In this document: positions 18,302-27,695 of the stretch, piece after piece
Layout of the letters: the number at the start of each line of letters is the position of its first letter
Position numbering within the stretch: position 1 is the first letter of the stretch
Assembly (NCBI GenBank): GCA_001282665.1
Contig: LN874944.1
Coordinates: 1-64,000, forward strand
Direction: 5' to 3'
DNA from: Clostridiales bacterium mt11
GTDB lineage: Bacteria > Bacillota > Clostridia > Tissierellales > Tepidimicrobiaceae
Length of the DNA: 64,000 nt
The notes under the pieces: model-generated
Told to the model about the DNA's origin: nothing
Databases searched by the model: none
What the model saw: the letters and a program-made list of their open reading frames with translations, nothing else
Made by a program: the position numbers and the translations under genes

Positions 18302-18344
18302 AGAAATCCAAAATGTTTCATGTGAAACATTTTGGATTTCTTTA
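18299..18344. repeat. parS: 22-bp-arm palindrome containing a parS site (noc terminator)
   Basis: Arms 18299-18320 and 18323-18344 are perfect inverted repeats around a central TG. The core at 18314-18329 reads TGTTTCATGTGAAACA, one base off the consensus TGTTNCACGTGAAACA. It begins at the noc stop codon and ends in a T-rich stretch, so it could be both a transcription terminator and a ParB loading site. Confidence 0.85.
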
Positions 18345-19010
18345 TTTATATACTCTTAATAACTAAAGTCACCACTTTCTAGTATTATGTCTATATAAGC
18401 AATTAATAGAAAAGATGTCTAAAATAATTATATCACTTAATATGATAAGTAATAACTTATTTTATCAATAGCTATCAAGTATATTCCCCTTTTTATAAAT
18501 GGAAAGCTGAATCGATAATTACTATTAAAAATATTGGCTTAATAAATATTCTAAGTTATTCTACTTTCTCTATTAGAATTAGACGGATTGAAGAAAATCT
18601 GATAGATTATTTGTATTGCAATTTAATTCTAATATAAGGATTTGCTCTGTATATTTTACTCCATTAAAAAGTTCTAAATTTGATTATGCTCCAATTAGGA
18701 TAATATGAATAATATAAGTATATTTAATAAGTTTATTGAGCATAAATCCACATCCTTTAATTTTACTATTATAAACAATTATATATTTGTATAATCTATT
18801 GAGGAAAAAAATATAGAAAGACGGAAGTAAAGCAATTGATAAAGAAAGAGGGGTTAATGGTTTAAAGTCTCCTTAGAATAAAGAATAAGTAGGTAATAGT
18901 TGGATTCATTAAAGAAATTGGCTATTATACAATAATTATTCAAGCTAACAAATATTGGATTATGAAAAAGGCTGACAATATAATATAATTTTGTATTAAG
19001 AGTCTCAAAT
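18345..19010. other. Gene-free 0.67-kb stretch between noc and parA
   Basis: No reading frame with a plausible start and ribosome binding site was found on either strand. The sequence is AT-rich with stops in all frames. It is bracketed by two parS sites and may be a decayed gene or a structural spacer. No RNA gene was recognised in it. Confidence 0.6.
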
Positions 19011-19013
19011 AAA

Positions 19014-19029
19014 TGTTTCATGTGAAACA
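19014..19029. promoter_or_regulatory. parS: parS site
   Basis: TGTTTCATGTGAAACA, identical to the core at 18314 and one base from the consensus, with arms extending to 11 bp on each side. It lies about 90 bp before parA and could both seed ParB spreading and affect parA transcription. Confidence 0.88.
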
Positions 19030-19115
19030 TTTATCTAATTATTTTTGAAATAGTTTCATTTTATCCTCTTAATCTGATATTATATAATAAAGAATATAAT
19101 CATAGGAGTGTAAAA

Positions 19116-19889
19116 ATGGCACGGGTGATTACCATATTTAATCAAAAAGGTGGCGTAGGGAAGACAACGACAGTAATAAATTTAGCCGCGGCACTAGGAA
19201 AACTTAATAAAAGAATATTGATTATAGATGTAGATCCTCAAGGCAATGCAACTAGCGGCATTGGAATTGATAAAAACGACTTAAAACTTTCTATTTATGA
19301 TGCGTTGATTAATGGGATAGATTTAAAAGAAATCTTACAAAAAACTTCTGCAGAGAATGTTGATATTATACCTTCTAATGTTGACCTAGCAGGAGCAGAA
19401 ATAGAGTTAATAGAGATGAGTAATAGAGAATTAGCTTTGAAAAGTTCCATAGAGAATATAGAGAACAATTATGATTATATTTTAATCGATTGTCCCCCTT
19501 CTCTTGGACTATTAAGTATTAACGGTTTATCTGCTTCCAATAGTGTATTAATACCTATACAGTGTGAATATTATGCACTAGAAGGGGTAAGTCAGTTAGT
19601 TGATACTATAATGCTTGTAAAGAGAAGTTTAAATCCAGATTTAGATATAGAAGGTGTAGTATTAAGTATGTTTGATGGGAGGACAAATTTATCAATCCAA
19701 GTAGTAGATGAGGTGAAAAAATATTTCAAAGGAAAAGTTTATACTTCTATTATACCTCGTAATGTGCGGTTAGCAGAAGCCCCTAGTTATGGTCTGTCAG
19801 TTATTGATTATGATCCAAAATCAAAAGGTGCGGAAGCTTATAGTGAATTAGCTGAAGAATTTTTATATTTACAAGAGGAGGGAGTATAA
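19116..19889 (+). CDS. parA: Chromosome partitioning ATPase ParA/Soj
   Basis: A Walker-type ATPase that works with ParB in origin segregation and, in Bacillus, regulates DnaA. The 257-residue protein begins with the deviant Walker A KGGVGKTTTVINLA (about residues 10-23), followed by the Walker A' DVDPQGNATSG and Walker B DYILIDCPPSLGLL. It lacks an N-terminal DNA-binding extension, so it is a chromosomal Soj type. parB starts directly after its stop codon. Confidence 0.96.
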   Translation: MARVITIFNQKGGVGKTTTVINLAAALGKLNKRILIIDVDPQGNATSGIGIDKNDLKLSIYDALINGIDLKEILQKTSAENVDIIPSNVDLAGAEIELIEMSNRELALKSSIENIENNYDYILIDCPPSLGLLSINGLSASNSVLIPIQCEYYALEGVSQLVDTIMLVKRSLNPDLDIEGVVLSMFDGRTNLSIQVVDEVKKYFKGKVYTSIIPRNVRLAEAPSYGLSVIDYDPKSKGAEAYSELAEEFLYLQEEGV

Positions 19890-20762
19890 TTGGTTTCAAA
19901 AAAAAGAGGTCTAGGCAAAGGATTGGCAGCGCTAATACCAGATGAGCCGATAGCAGATTTATTAAATGAGGAAATAGAAAAGGAAACTATATTGAATATT
20001 GATCTATCGCTAATAGAACCTAACAAAGATCAGCCTAGACAAGAATTTGAAAAAGATGCTCTAGAAGAGCTTAAGAATTCTATAGAACAATATGGAGTTA
20101 TACAACCTATAGTAGTCAGAAAAAAAGATGATAAATATGAAATAATTGCGGGAGAAAGAAGATGGAGAGCAGCTAAGTCAGCTAAATTGACTGAAATTCC
20201 TTGTATTATAAAGGATGTGGACGATAGACAAGCACAAAAACTTGCGTTAATTGAAAACATACAGAGGGAAAATTTAAATCCAATAGAAGAAGCGTATGCA
20301 TATAAAGGCTTAATGGAAGACTATGGCTTAACTCAGGAACAAGTTGCAAAAGAAATAGGGAAGAGCAGATCCTATATTGCTAACAGCGTTAGATTATTGA
20401 ATTTAGACGAAGAAATAGTAGATTATATTTCTAAAGGTCAAATAACTAGTGGTCATGGTAGAGCTTTACTAGGTATAACCAATAAAGCTGAACGTTTAAA
20501 AGCTGCTGAATCCATAATAAATAATAAAATAAATGTACGGGATACAGAAAAAATGATAAAAGATGTAAAGGATGTAAGTAAAAAAAGCCCTAAAACTGAA
20601 AAGGTTCAAAAAGATCCATTTATTGATGAGATTGAAGAAAATTTGATGATGGCATTAGGTACTAAAGTAAAATTATCGGCTAAGAAAGATGGAGGAAAAA
20701 TAGAAATTGAATATTATGGGGAAGAAGATTTAGAACGTATTTTAGATATTATTATAACGTAA
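19890..20762 (+). CDS. parB: Chromosome partitioning protein ParB/Spo0J
   Basis: A parS-binding CTPase clamp. The N-terminus has KRGLGKGLAALIP, which stimulates ParA. The CTP-binding motifs are GERRWRAAK and ALIENIQREN, and the helix-turn-helix is LTQEQVAKEIGKSRSYIANS (about residues 145-165). The C-terminal dimerisation domain ends at residue 290. The start is a TTG immediately after the parA stop, with GAGGGAG about 7 bp upstream. Three parS sites lie within 2.5 kb, one of them 18 bp after its stop. Confidence 0.95.
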   Translation: MVSKKRGLGKGLAALIPDEPIADLLNEEIEKETILNIDLSLIEPNKDQPRQEFEKDALEELKNSIEQYGVIQPIVVRKKDDKYEIIAGERRWRAAKSAKLTEIPCIIKDVDDRQAQKLALIENIQRENLNPIEEAYAYKGLMEDYGLTQEQVAKEIGKSRSYIANSVRLLNLDEEIVDYISKGQITSGHGRALLGITNKAERLKAAESIINNKINVRDTEKMIKDVKDVSKKSPKTEKVQKDPFIDEIEENLMMALGTKVKLSAKKDGGKIEIEYYGEEDLERILDIIIT

Positions 20763-20775
20763 TTATAACTTAGAA

Positions 20776-20801
20776 ATAAATGTTTCACGTGAAACATTTA
20801 T
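20776..20801. promoter_or_regulatory. parS: parS site (perfect consensus)
   Basis: A 26-bp perfect palindrome whose core TGTTTCACGTGAAACA (20781-20796) matches the ParB consensus exactly. It lies between parB and phzF. It is the strongest of the three parS sites here. Confidence 0.95.
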
Positions 20802-20818
20802 AAAAAGGAGTGTAATCT

Positions 20819-21715
20819 ATGGAAGTAAATATATACCAAGTTGATGCTTTTTCAACTAAGCCTTTTGGTGGAAATCCAGCAGGAGTTGTACCAGATGCGA
20901 GAGAATTATCCGATATAGATATGCAAAACATTGCAAAAGAAATGAACCTTTCAGAAACTGCCTTTATATTTCCAATAGATAAAAATAATTATAAGGTTAG
21001 ATTTTTTACTCCAGTTCAAGAGGTGGATCTCTGTGGACATGCAACAATTGGTTCTTTTTATACTTTAGCTTATAAAGGTTATTTACCTTCAATATATAGA
21101 GGAATAAAAAGAATACACCAGGAAACAAAAGCTGGCAAATTAGCAGTAGAGATATTTTTTAACAACGGAAAAGTCGAAAAGGTAATGATGGAGCAAGCAA
21201 CTCCTAAGGATTTAGGTACAGTAGAGGATATAGAGTTATTATTAGATTGTTTTAATATAGATAAACAAGATATGGGAATAGAAGATGAGCTTGTACTTCC
21301 TAAAATCATTTCTACGGGAGTACCTGATATTATGCTCCCAATAAAGGATAAGTCAATTCTAGATAATTTAAAAGTAGATTTCAATAAATTAGTAGAGATA
21401 TCTAAAAAATTAAATATATTAGGAGTTCATACCTTCTATTTGCCGAAACTGAATTCAGATAAGGTTTTTACAAGAAATTTTGCTCCAATAGTAGGAATAA
21501 ATGAAGAAGCAGCTACGGGAACTGCTAATGGAGCACTGATTTATTTTTTAAAAAAAGAAGGATATATAAATAGAGATGAAATAGTATCTATACAAGGTGA
21601 ATCTTTAAATAGATCAAGTGCTATTCATTGTAAGATTGATGAAAATGGAGGAGAATATACGGTAAAAGTTGGAGGAGGAGCAAGAATAGTTTTAGAAGGA
21701 ATTATATGTTTTTAA
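20819..21715 (+). CDS. PhzF family isomerase/epimerase
   Basis: A member of the diaminopimelate-epimerase-like PhzF fold. The N-terminal motif DAFSTKPFGGNPAGVV and the stretch MNLSETAFIF carry the family catalytic glutamate (about residue 46), and CGHATIGS marks the first active-site loop. The second half repeats the fold, with ATGTANGALIYFL. The 298-residue length is typical. The substrate is unknown; neighbours give no pathway. The ribosome binding site is AAGGAGTG. It is transcribed away from the parS site and ends in a bidirectional hairpin. Confidence 0.88.
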   Translation: MEVNIYQVDAFSTKPFGGNPAGVVPDARELSDIDMQNIAKEMNLSETAFIFPIDKNNYKVRFFTPVQEVDLCGHATIGSFYTLAYKGYLPSIYRGIKRIHQETKAGKLAVEIFFNNGKVEKVMMEQATPKDLGTVEDIELLLDCFNIDKQDMGIEDELVLPKIISTGVPDIMLPIKDKSILDNLKVDFNKLVEISKKLNILGVHTFYLPKLNSDKVFTRNFAPIVGINEEAATGTANGALIYFLKKEGYINRDEIVSIQGESLNRSSAIHCKIDENGGEYTVKVGGGARIVLEGIICF

Positions 21716-21740
21716 ACCAACCTATTTAGGTTGGTTTAAA
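21711..21740. terminator. Bidirectional terminator between phzF and the ytaF-like gene
   Basis: A perfect 14-bp stem (21711-21724 and 21727-21740) around a 2-nt centre, with A/T ends that give a T-run in both directions. It serves the convergent genes on either side. Confidence 0.88.
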
Positions 21741-21744
21741 AATT

Positions 21745-22365
21745 CTATACTAATTTTAATACTGCTAAAACCATTAAGATTATGCCTGCAAGCCAAGATA
21801 GGTTTAGCTTTGACTTTTCAACAAATTTCCTACCTATAAACAAGCCTATCCATATAGCTATCATACCAGAAACTAATGATAATAGTATTACATGAAAATA
21901 GTTGACATTTCCTAAGCCAGATCCAAATCCTATTGCTATTGAATCTAAAGATAACGCAATAGCCAAGTATAAAGCTTCCTTTGAACTCAATATCTTTGAA
22001 TTATCAAAATCAGCTTTAGTTTCATCGATATATATATCAATAATAAACCATATGTTAAATAGTTTAAATTTTACTTTATGGTTAGAATCTGATTTCTTTT
22101 CTAGAAAATTTTTAATTAGACTTTCAAAAAGGTAATAAATTCCTAAGGACATTAGAATTATAAAGCTTATAATTATGGTTATATTTGATGGTAATAATTG
22201 TTTCAATAGAGATCCAAAAAAAATAGATGCAGCAAGAAACATGGAGCATACTATAGTGATAATCGTCATCGATGTAAATGGTATTTTAATTTTATTTGTT
22301 CCATAAGCTATACTAGCAACAAAGGCATCTAAGGATAAAGCTAGCACCAATAATACTGATTCCAT
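21745..22365 (-). CDS. ytaF: YtaF-like membrane protein (MntP-related)
   Basis: A 206-residue polytopic protein with six likely membrane segments in two related halves. The family motif LALSLDAFVASIAYG (residues about 5-19) is repeated as IALSLDSIAIGFGSG in the second half, as in the MntP manganese exporter fold. A charged loop of about 50 residues separates the halves, as in Bacillus YtaF, which is a sporulation protein. Transport of a divalent ion is likely but unproven. The ATG at 22365 is preferred (AGAGGTG 6 bp upstream) over a GTG at 22374. Confidence 0.75.
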   Translation of the reverse strand: MESVLLVLALSLDAFVASIAYGTNKIKIPFTSMTIITIVCSMFLAASIFFGSLLKQLLPSNITIIISFIILMSLGIYYLFESLIKNFLEKKSDSNHKVKFKLFNIWFIIDIYIDETKADFDNSKILSSKEALYLAIALSLDSIAIGFGSGLGNVNYFHVILLSLVSGMIAIWIGLFIGRKFVEKSKLNLSWLAGIILMVLAVLKLV

Positions 22366-22560
22366 AACAAGCACCTCTTTTACTTATAATAACTATTAAC
22401 ATATTATTCTTTAAGCCATTAATTGTTACAGGCTATATGTAAATCTAATAGAGTTTGGTTAAAAAATCATATGGTATAAAGATATAAGTAATATTAATGG
22501 ATATCCCCATATATAAATATAATAATTAGCCAAAAATTAAATAGACTTTAGGAGGAAATT

Positions 22561-23508
22561 ATGGAATTTTTGTTAGTCTTAATTATATTTATTATTGGTA
22601 TAATAATGACTGTAAAAGGTGGGGATTTATTTGTAGATGCTTCTATATATATTGCAGAGAAGACGGGGATTTCTTCTGGGATAATAGGTGCTACCATTGT
22701 AAGTATTGCTACTACGCTGCCCGAGTTTTTTGTCTCTACAGTAGCTAGTAATGAAGGTTTTTCTGAAATGGCTGTTGGGAATGCTCTTGGATCTTATATA
22801 TGTAATATTGCTTTTATTATTGGAATATGCTCTTTAATTAAGCCAATAAAAATAAAGGGAACTTTTTTTGGTATTAAAGGTGTGATGATGATAGCATATT
22901 TATGCATTTTTTTTGTTATGGCGAAAGATGGTATTATTACATATAGCGAAGGACGGCAATTAATACTATTGATAATCTTGTTTATAATAATAAACATATT
23001 TGAGCATAAAAGAGAGAATGTAAATAGTAAAAAGTCCAAGAGAGAACCTGTTAAGAAAAAGGATTTACTCATAAATGGGATTAAGTTCGGAGTAGGAGGA
23101 TTTTTAATCGTATATGGTGCCCATTTATTGGTAGATAGTGGAGTAAAAATTGCAAATGCATTAAGGATTCCAAAACAAGTGGTTAGTCTAACCTTGCTTG
23201 CAATTGGTACTTCCATACCTGAATTTATAACTGCTTTAACGGCCACTGTTAAAAATCAACAGAATATATCCGTAGGAAATATTTTAGGGGCAAATATATT
23301 GAATATATCCGTCATTATGGGAGCTTCGGCTTTAGTTAGCGATCAGGGTTTAATGATTTCAAGGCAAACTTTGTTTTTAGATATACCTATGGCTATGCTA
23401 GCTGCATTGACTTTTGTAGTTGTTGGATTGTCTAAAGAAAGAATTGGTCGATTTACTGGATTAGTACTATTAGGCTCATATATAGCATATCTTTTCATCA
23501 TATTCTAA
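22561..23508 (+). CDS. Calcium/sodium antiporter (CaCA family)
   Basis: A 315-residue exchanger with about ten membrane segments in two inverted halves. The alpha repeats are visible: SIATTLPEFFVSTVAS with GNALGSYICNI in the first half, and AIGTSIPEFITALTA with GNILGANILNI in the second. The conserved glutamates bind Ca2+ or Na+. It resembles YrbG-type K+-independent exchangers. It has its own leader (AGGAGG before the ATG) and a terminator behind it, so it is monocistronic. Confidence 0.9.
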   Translation: MEFLLVLIIFIIGIIMTVKGGDLFVDASIYIAEKTGISSGIIGATIVSIATTLPEFFVSTVASNEGFSEMAVGNALGSYICNIAFIIGICSLIKPIKIKGTFFGIKGVMMIAYLCIFFVMAKDGIITYSEGRQLILLIILFIIINIFEHKRENVNSKKSKREPVKKKDLLINGIKFGVGGFLIVYGAHLLVDSGVKIANALRIPKQVVSLTLLAIGTSIPEFITALTATVKNQQNISVGNILGANILNISVIMGASALVSDQGLMISRQTLFLDIPMAMLAALTFVVVGLSKERIGRFTGLVLLGSYIAYLFIIF

Positions 23509-23531
23509 TTACAATATTAAAGAAGTTTTTC

Positions 23532-23563
23532 AAACTGACCTATTTAAAATAAGTCAGTTTTTT
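23532..23563 (+). terminator. Terminator behind the Ca/Na antiporter
   Basis: AAACTGAC (23532-23539) pairs with GTCAGTTT (23553-23560). The loop is partly paired and six T follow. Confidence 0.82.
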
Positions 23564-23790
23564 ATATTGTATGGTAAATGCTGGTTTACTTTAAAGAAGT
23601 TTGATTGATATTTATTATTAAGGTATTAAAAACGTAGTAAATACACATAATAATCTAACTATTATGGCATATATTTTTAAAAAAAGACAAAAACTTATAA
23701 AGATAAAGACTTTTCTTAATAGACATTTTATGCTATATTATATTTACATCATAATATAAAAAATATGGTAGTAATAAAGGAGGTAGAGTT

Positions 23791-25143
23791 ATGAGTTTTA
23801 TGGAAGTAGTAGAAATCTTAAATGATAAGCTATGGAACTATATTTTAGTCTATTTATTATTATTTACTGGTCTTTATTATTCTATTAGGCTAAGATTCCC
23901 ACAAATCCGACAATTAAAAAGGATTAATCAACATGTATTCGGCAATGTATTTAAAAGAGGGGAAAAGGCTGGAGAAGACGGCATGTCATCTTTTCAAGCT
24001 CTAGCAACGGCAATAGCTGCTCAGGTAGGAACTGGAAACTTAGCAGGGGTAGCAACAGCCATAGCCTCTGGAGGACCAGGAGCTGTATTTTGGATGTGGA
24101 TTAGTGCATTCCTAGGCATGGGAACTATATTTAGTGAAGCTGTTTTAGCTCAAAAGTATGCTACTAGGGTGGACGGCGAAGTTACAGGAGGTCCAGCATA
24201 TTATTTAAGAAAAGGTGTTAATAGTAAATTTTTAGCCGCTTTCTTTGCAGTATCTATCATTATAGCTTTAGGTTTTGTTGGTAACATGGTTCAATCCAAT
24301 TCTATTGCAGTAGCATTAAATTCCGCTTTCAATGTACCTAATTGGGTAGGTGGAGTATTTGTGGCTATATGTGCAGCTCTCATATTTGTTGGAGGCATGG
24401 GTAGAATTGCATCTTTTACTGAATTGATAGTGCCTTTCATGGCAGTTTTATATATTGGTGGTAGTTTAGTAATTGTGGTTTTAAATTATACTCAAATACT
24501 TCCAGCACTTAAGACCATATTTGTATCTGCTTTCACAGCCCAAGCTGTAGTGGGAGGAGCAATAGGTGTAACCGTAAAAGAAGCGATGAAGTATGGTATT
24601 TCTAGAGGATTATTCTCCAATGAAGCTGGCATGGGTTCTACACCTCATGCTCATGCAGTGGCAAAGGTAGATCATCCAGCAGAGCAAGGCTTAGTTGCTA
24701 TATTTGGAGTTATATTTGATACGATAATAATATGTACAATAACAGCTCTAATAAACATTATGACTGGTGCACATGAAACTGGTTTAACGGGTATTGAAAT
24801 GACTCAAACTGCATTTAATATAGGATTAGGAAACTTTGGAACCAAGTTTATAGCAGTTAGTTTATTCTTCTTTGCATTTTCCACTATAATTGGATGGTAC
24901 TACTTTGGAGAATCAAATATCAAATATCTATTTGGGAAGAAAGGTATCAATATTTATAGAATTATAGTATTGGCCTTTATAGTATTGGGTTCAGTACTTA
25001 AAGTTGACGCAGTTTGGGATATAGCAGACTTATTTAATGGGATAATGGTTTTACCTAATATCGTTGGTTTATTGATATTATCACCACAAGCTATTGCTAT
25101 GTTAAGAGATTATGAAAATAATTTTTTAAGGAATAGAGAATAA
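23791..25143 (+). CDS. Alanine/glycine:sodium symporter (AGCS family)
   Basis: A 450-residue permease with about ten or eleven membrane segments. Family signatures are seen: ATAIAAQVGTGNLAGVATAI (about 70-89), GGPGAVFWMWISAFLGMGT and GLFSNEAGMGSTPHAHA (about 270-287). It imports alanine or glycine with Na+. The N-terminal loop RLRFPQIRQLKRI is typical. The ribosome binding site is AAGGAGG. It is flanked by non-coding DNA on both sides, so it is probably a single-gene unit. Confidence 0.93.
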   Translation: MSFMEVVEILNDKLWNYILVYLLLFTGLYYSIRLRFPQIRQLKRINQHVFGNVFKRGEKAGEDGMSSFQALATAIAAQVGTGNLAGVATAIASGGPGAVFWMWISAFLGMGTIFSEAVLAQKYATRVDGEVTGGPAYYLRKGVNSKFLAAFFAVSIIIALGFVGNMVQSNSIAVALNSAFNVPNWVGGVFVAICAALIFVGGMGRIASFTELIVPFMAVLYIGGSLVIVVLNYTQILPALKTIFVSAFTAQAVVGGAIGVTVKEAMKYGISRGLFSNEAGMGSTPHAHAVAKVDHPAEQGLVAIFGVIFDTIIICTITALINIMTGAHETGLTGIEMTQTAFNIGLGNFGTKFIAVSLFFFAFSTIIGWYYFGESNIKYLFGKKGINIYRIIVLAFIVLGSVLKVDAVWDIADLFNGIMVLPNIVGLLILSPQAIAMLRDYENNFLRNRE

Positions 25144-25253
25144 GTTTATATTTGATTATAGGATTTATGTATAATATAATTGATTCTAATAGGGCTATCT
25201 TTCATTATAAGTAAGATAGAGTCTCTATTAATAATTGATACGGTGGTGGTTTA

Positions 25254-25892
25254 ATGTTAGTGGATAAAAGTGTAAAGGATTATGTTCTTCAGGTTGCATC
25301 TAAGGAACCTACTCCAGGAGGAGGAAGTGTAGCAGCTTTAGCTGGCAGCTTAGGTTCAGCATTAACAGCAATGGTAGGCAATTTGACTATTGGCAGAAAA
25401 ATTTATGAGGAATTAGATGATGATGTTAAAAAGTTGATGGATGAAAATTTTGAAGAGCTGCAAAAGAGTCTAGAAAAACTAAATCATATCGTAGATGAAG
25501 ATACAAAAGCTTTTGACGGAGTTATGGAAGCTTTTAAATTACCTAAGAATACTGAAGAAGAAAAGAAAAAGAGAACAGCTGCAATACAAGAAGGATATAA
25601 AGTAGCATTAGAAGTACCTTTAAGATGTGCTGAAGAATGTTTTAGAGTATTAGAGCTACAAAAAGTATTTGCAGACCACGGCAATGTAAATGCTATTACC
25701 GATGTAGGTGTAGGAGCACTTCTTGCAGCTACTGGACTTGAGGGAGCACTTTTAAACGTAAAAATAAATTTGCTTAGTATAAAAGATGAAGATTATAGAA
25801 ATAAAATGGAGCAAAAGGTAAATCGCTTATTAGAAGAGGGAACCCAGCTAAAAGAAGATTTATTAAAGACCGTATATGCAAGATTAGTATAA
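25254..25892 (+). CDS. fchA: Cyclodeaminase/cyclohydrolase family protein (methenyl-THF cyclohydrolase type)
   Basis: A helical protein of the FTCD C-terminal domain family. The motif EPTPGGGSVAALAGSLGSAL (about residues 19-38) is the folate-binding signature, and DHGNVNAITDVGVGALLA follows at about 140-157. In anaerobes the stand-alone form (FchA) interconverts 5,10-methenyl-THF and 10-formyl-THF. The length of 212 residues fits FchA. Formiminotransferase cyclodeaminase activity cannot be excluded. No other folate gene is nearby. A strong hairpin follows. Confidence 0.85.
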   Translation: MLVDKSVKDYVLQVASKEPTPGGGSVAALAGSLGSALTAMVGNLTIGRKIYEELDDDVKKLMDENFEELQKSLEKLNHIVDEDTKAFDGVMEAFKLPKNTEEEKKKRTAAIQEGYKVALEVPLRCAEECFRVLELQKVFADHGNVNAITDVGVGALLAATGLEGALLNVKINLLSIKDEDYRNKMEQKVNRLLEEGTQLKEDLLKTVYARLV

Positions 25893-25922
25893 AAAAAGAA
25901 GCTCATCTGAGCTTCTTTTTTT
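25891..25922 (+). terminator. Terminator behind fchA
   Basis: A perfect 15-bp stem (25891-25905 and 25908-25922), with a GC-containing middle and a terminal run of seven T, starts at the fchA stop codon. Confidence 0.92.
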
Positions 25923-25994
25923 ATACTAACTTTATCATTTATCATCTTTAGGAATATGATATAATTAGGTTATAAAATAATGGAGGTGGAATTA

Positions 25995-27137
25995 ATGACG
26001 TATTTTGATAACGCAGCAACATCTTTTCCTAAACCTAATATGGTATACGACTCTATTATGGAAGCTATGAAGGATTATGGAGCTAATCCAGGAAGGTCTG
26101 GTCATAAATTGGCACTAAAGATTGGTAGGGGAATTTTTGATACTAGGGAACTAATAGCAAAACTTTTCAATATAAAGAATCCAATGAATATTATATTTAC
26201 TTTCAACTGTACAGAAAGTTTAAACTTAGGAATTAAAGGTATATTACAAAGAGGGGACCACGTAATAACCACTTCTATGGAGCACAATTCCGTTTTAAGA
26301 CCTCTAACCGCATTAAAGAAGGATGGTATAGAGACTACCATCGTTAAAGGCGATTTAATGGGAAGAATTGATCCTTTAGATATTGAAAAAAGTATTAAAA
26401 AAAATACAAAGCTAATAGTTACAACTCATGTTTCGAATTTAACTGGTACTATTATGCCTATTGAAGCTATAGGGCAAGTTGCCAAGAAACATGGCATATA
26501 TTATTTAGTAGATGCTGCCCAATCAGCAGGAATATATGATATCGATGTAGAAAAGATGAATATCGATATATTAGCTTTTCCTGGGCATAAAGGACTATTT
26601 GGTCCACAAGGTACAGGAGGATTATATATAAAAGATGGGCTGGATTTAAGAGAGATGAAGCAGGGAGGAACAGGTAGCGTATCCCACTTATTGGAACAAC
26701 CAGATATAAGACCAGATAAATATGAAAGTGGTACGCCAAATGGACCAGGAATTATTGGTCTAGGGTCAGGTATAAAATATATTTTTCAACAAGGAATTGA
26801 AAATATAAGAAAACATGAAGAAGAATTGACTAAACATTTTATTGAAGAGGTTATGAAGATTGAAGGTGTGAAGGCCTACGGACCATTGGATATAAATAGC
26901 CAAGGAGCAGTAGTGTCAATTAATATTGGTGATGAGGATTCATCTGAAATATCTTATATACTAGATCAAAATTATGATATGGAAGTTAGACCAGGACTAC
27001 ATTGTGCCCCACTTGCACATAAGACAATAGGAACTTTTGAGCAGGGAGTTGTTAGATTTAGTTTTGGACCTTTTAATACCCACGAAGAAATTGAATTGGG
27101 AATAAGAGCTATTAAGGAAATATCTAAAGAAATATAG
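25995..27137 (+). CDS. Cysteine desulfurase family PLP enzyme (SufS/CsdB-like)
   Basis: A class V aminotransferase-fold enzyme of 380 residues. It starts MTYFDNAATSFPKP. The PLP lysine is in FPGHKGLFGPQGTGG (about residue 200), and a cysteine sits in the mobile loop RPGLHCAPLAHKT (about 340), as needed for sulfur transfer. The ATG at 25995 is chosen because GGAGGTG lies 6 bp upstream. No SufU or IscU is adjacent, so the sulfur acceptor is unknown. The next two genes follow closely and could be co-transcribed. Confidence 0.88.
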   Translation: MTYFDNAATSFPKPNMVYDSIMEAMKDYGANPGRSGHKLALKIGRGIFDTRELIAKLFNIKNPMNIIFTFNCTESLNLGIKGILQRGDHVITTSMEHNSVLRPLTALKKDGIETTIVKGDLMGRIDPLDIEKSIKKNTKLIVTTHVSNLTGTIMPIEAIGQVAKKHGIYYLVDAAQSAGIYDIDVEKMNIDILAFPGHKGLFGPQGTGGLYIKDGLDLREMKQGGTGSVSHLLEQPDIRPDKYESGTPNGPGIIGLGSGIKYIFQQGIENIRKHEEELTKHFIEEVMKIEGVKAYGPLDINSQGAVVSINIGDEDSSEISYILDQNYDMEVRPGLHCAPLAHKTIGTFEQGVVRFSFGPFNTHEEIELGIRAIKEISKEI

Positions 27138-27153
27138 GAAAGGAGAAATATGG

Positions 27154-27672
27154 ATGGAGCAAACTAGAGAACTTATTGCAATATATAATATAGAAATAAT
27201 TATGGGTTTATTAGTAGCTTTTTTTGTACTATTAGCATTGTATTTAATAGCGGAAATAAGAATATCCAGATTAAAAGAAAGGTATAATGAATTAGTACGA
27301 GGTTCAGATGGAATTAATATTGAAGAATTGTTAGTAAAAAATGGATATGAAATAGAGGAAGTTAGAGAACATATCTCTACTTTAGATAGAGAAATAGATA
27401 GCTTACAAACAAAAATGACTTTTGCCATTCAAAAAGTAGGGTTTATTAGATATAATGCTTTTGCAGATATGGGTTCTGAACTTAGTTTCTCCATCGCAAT
27501 CTTGGACAACTTTTTGAATGGCTTTATCCTCACAAGTATTTATGGGAGAGACCAGTCTACTTGTTATGCAAAACCAATAAAAAATGGGAAGTCCGTTTAT
27601 CCATTATCAACAGAAGAAATGCAAGCTATAGATAGAGCACTAAAGGGAGAAAGCTATCAAAATTCGTTATAA
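27154..27672 (+). CDS. DUF4446 family membrane-anchored protein
   Basis: A 172-residue protein with one N-terminal membrane segment (about residues 14-36, MGLLVAFFVLLALYLIAEI), a probable coiled coil (about 38-95) and a conserved soluble end containing VGFIRYNAFADMGSELSFSIAILD. This pattern belongs to DUF4446, found near parAB in many clostridia. The function is not known. It starts 16 bp after the desulfurase and is followed 23 bp later by the lipid kinase. Confidence 0.82.
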   Translation: MEQTRELIAIYNIEIIMGLLVAFFVLLALYLIAEIRISRLKERYNELVRGSDGINIEELLVKNGYEIEEVREHISTLDREIDSLQTKMTFAIQKVGFIRYNAFADMGSELSFSIAILDNFLNGFILTSIYGRDQSTCYAKPIKNGKSVYPLSTEEMQAIDRALKGESYQNSL

Positions 27673-27695
27673 ACACGTTATAAACAGGAGGAAAT

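Noticed and set aside
25195..25245. Possible terminator or riboswitch before fchA
   Set aside because: The arms around TATCTT/AAGATA pair only partly and no known riboswitch motif is present.
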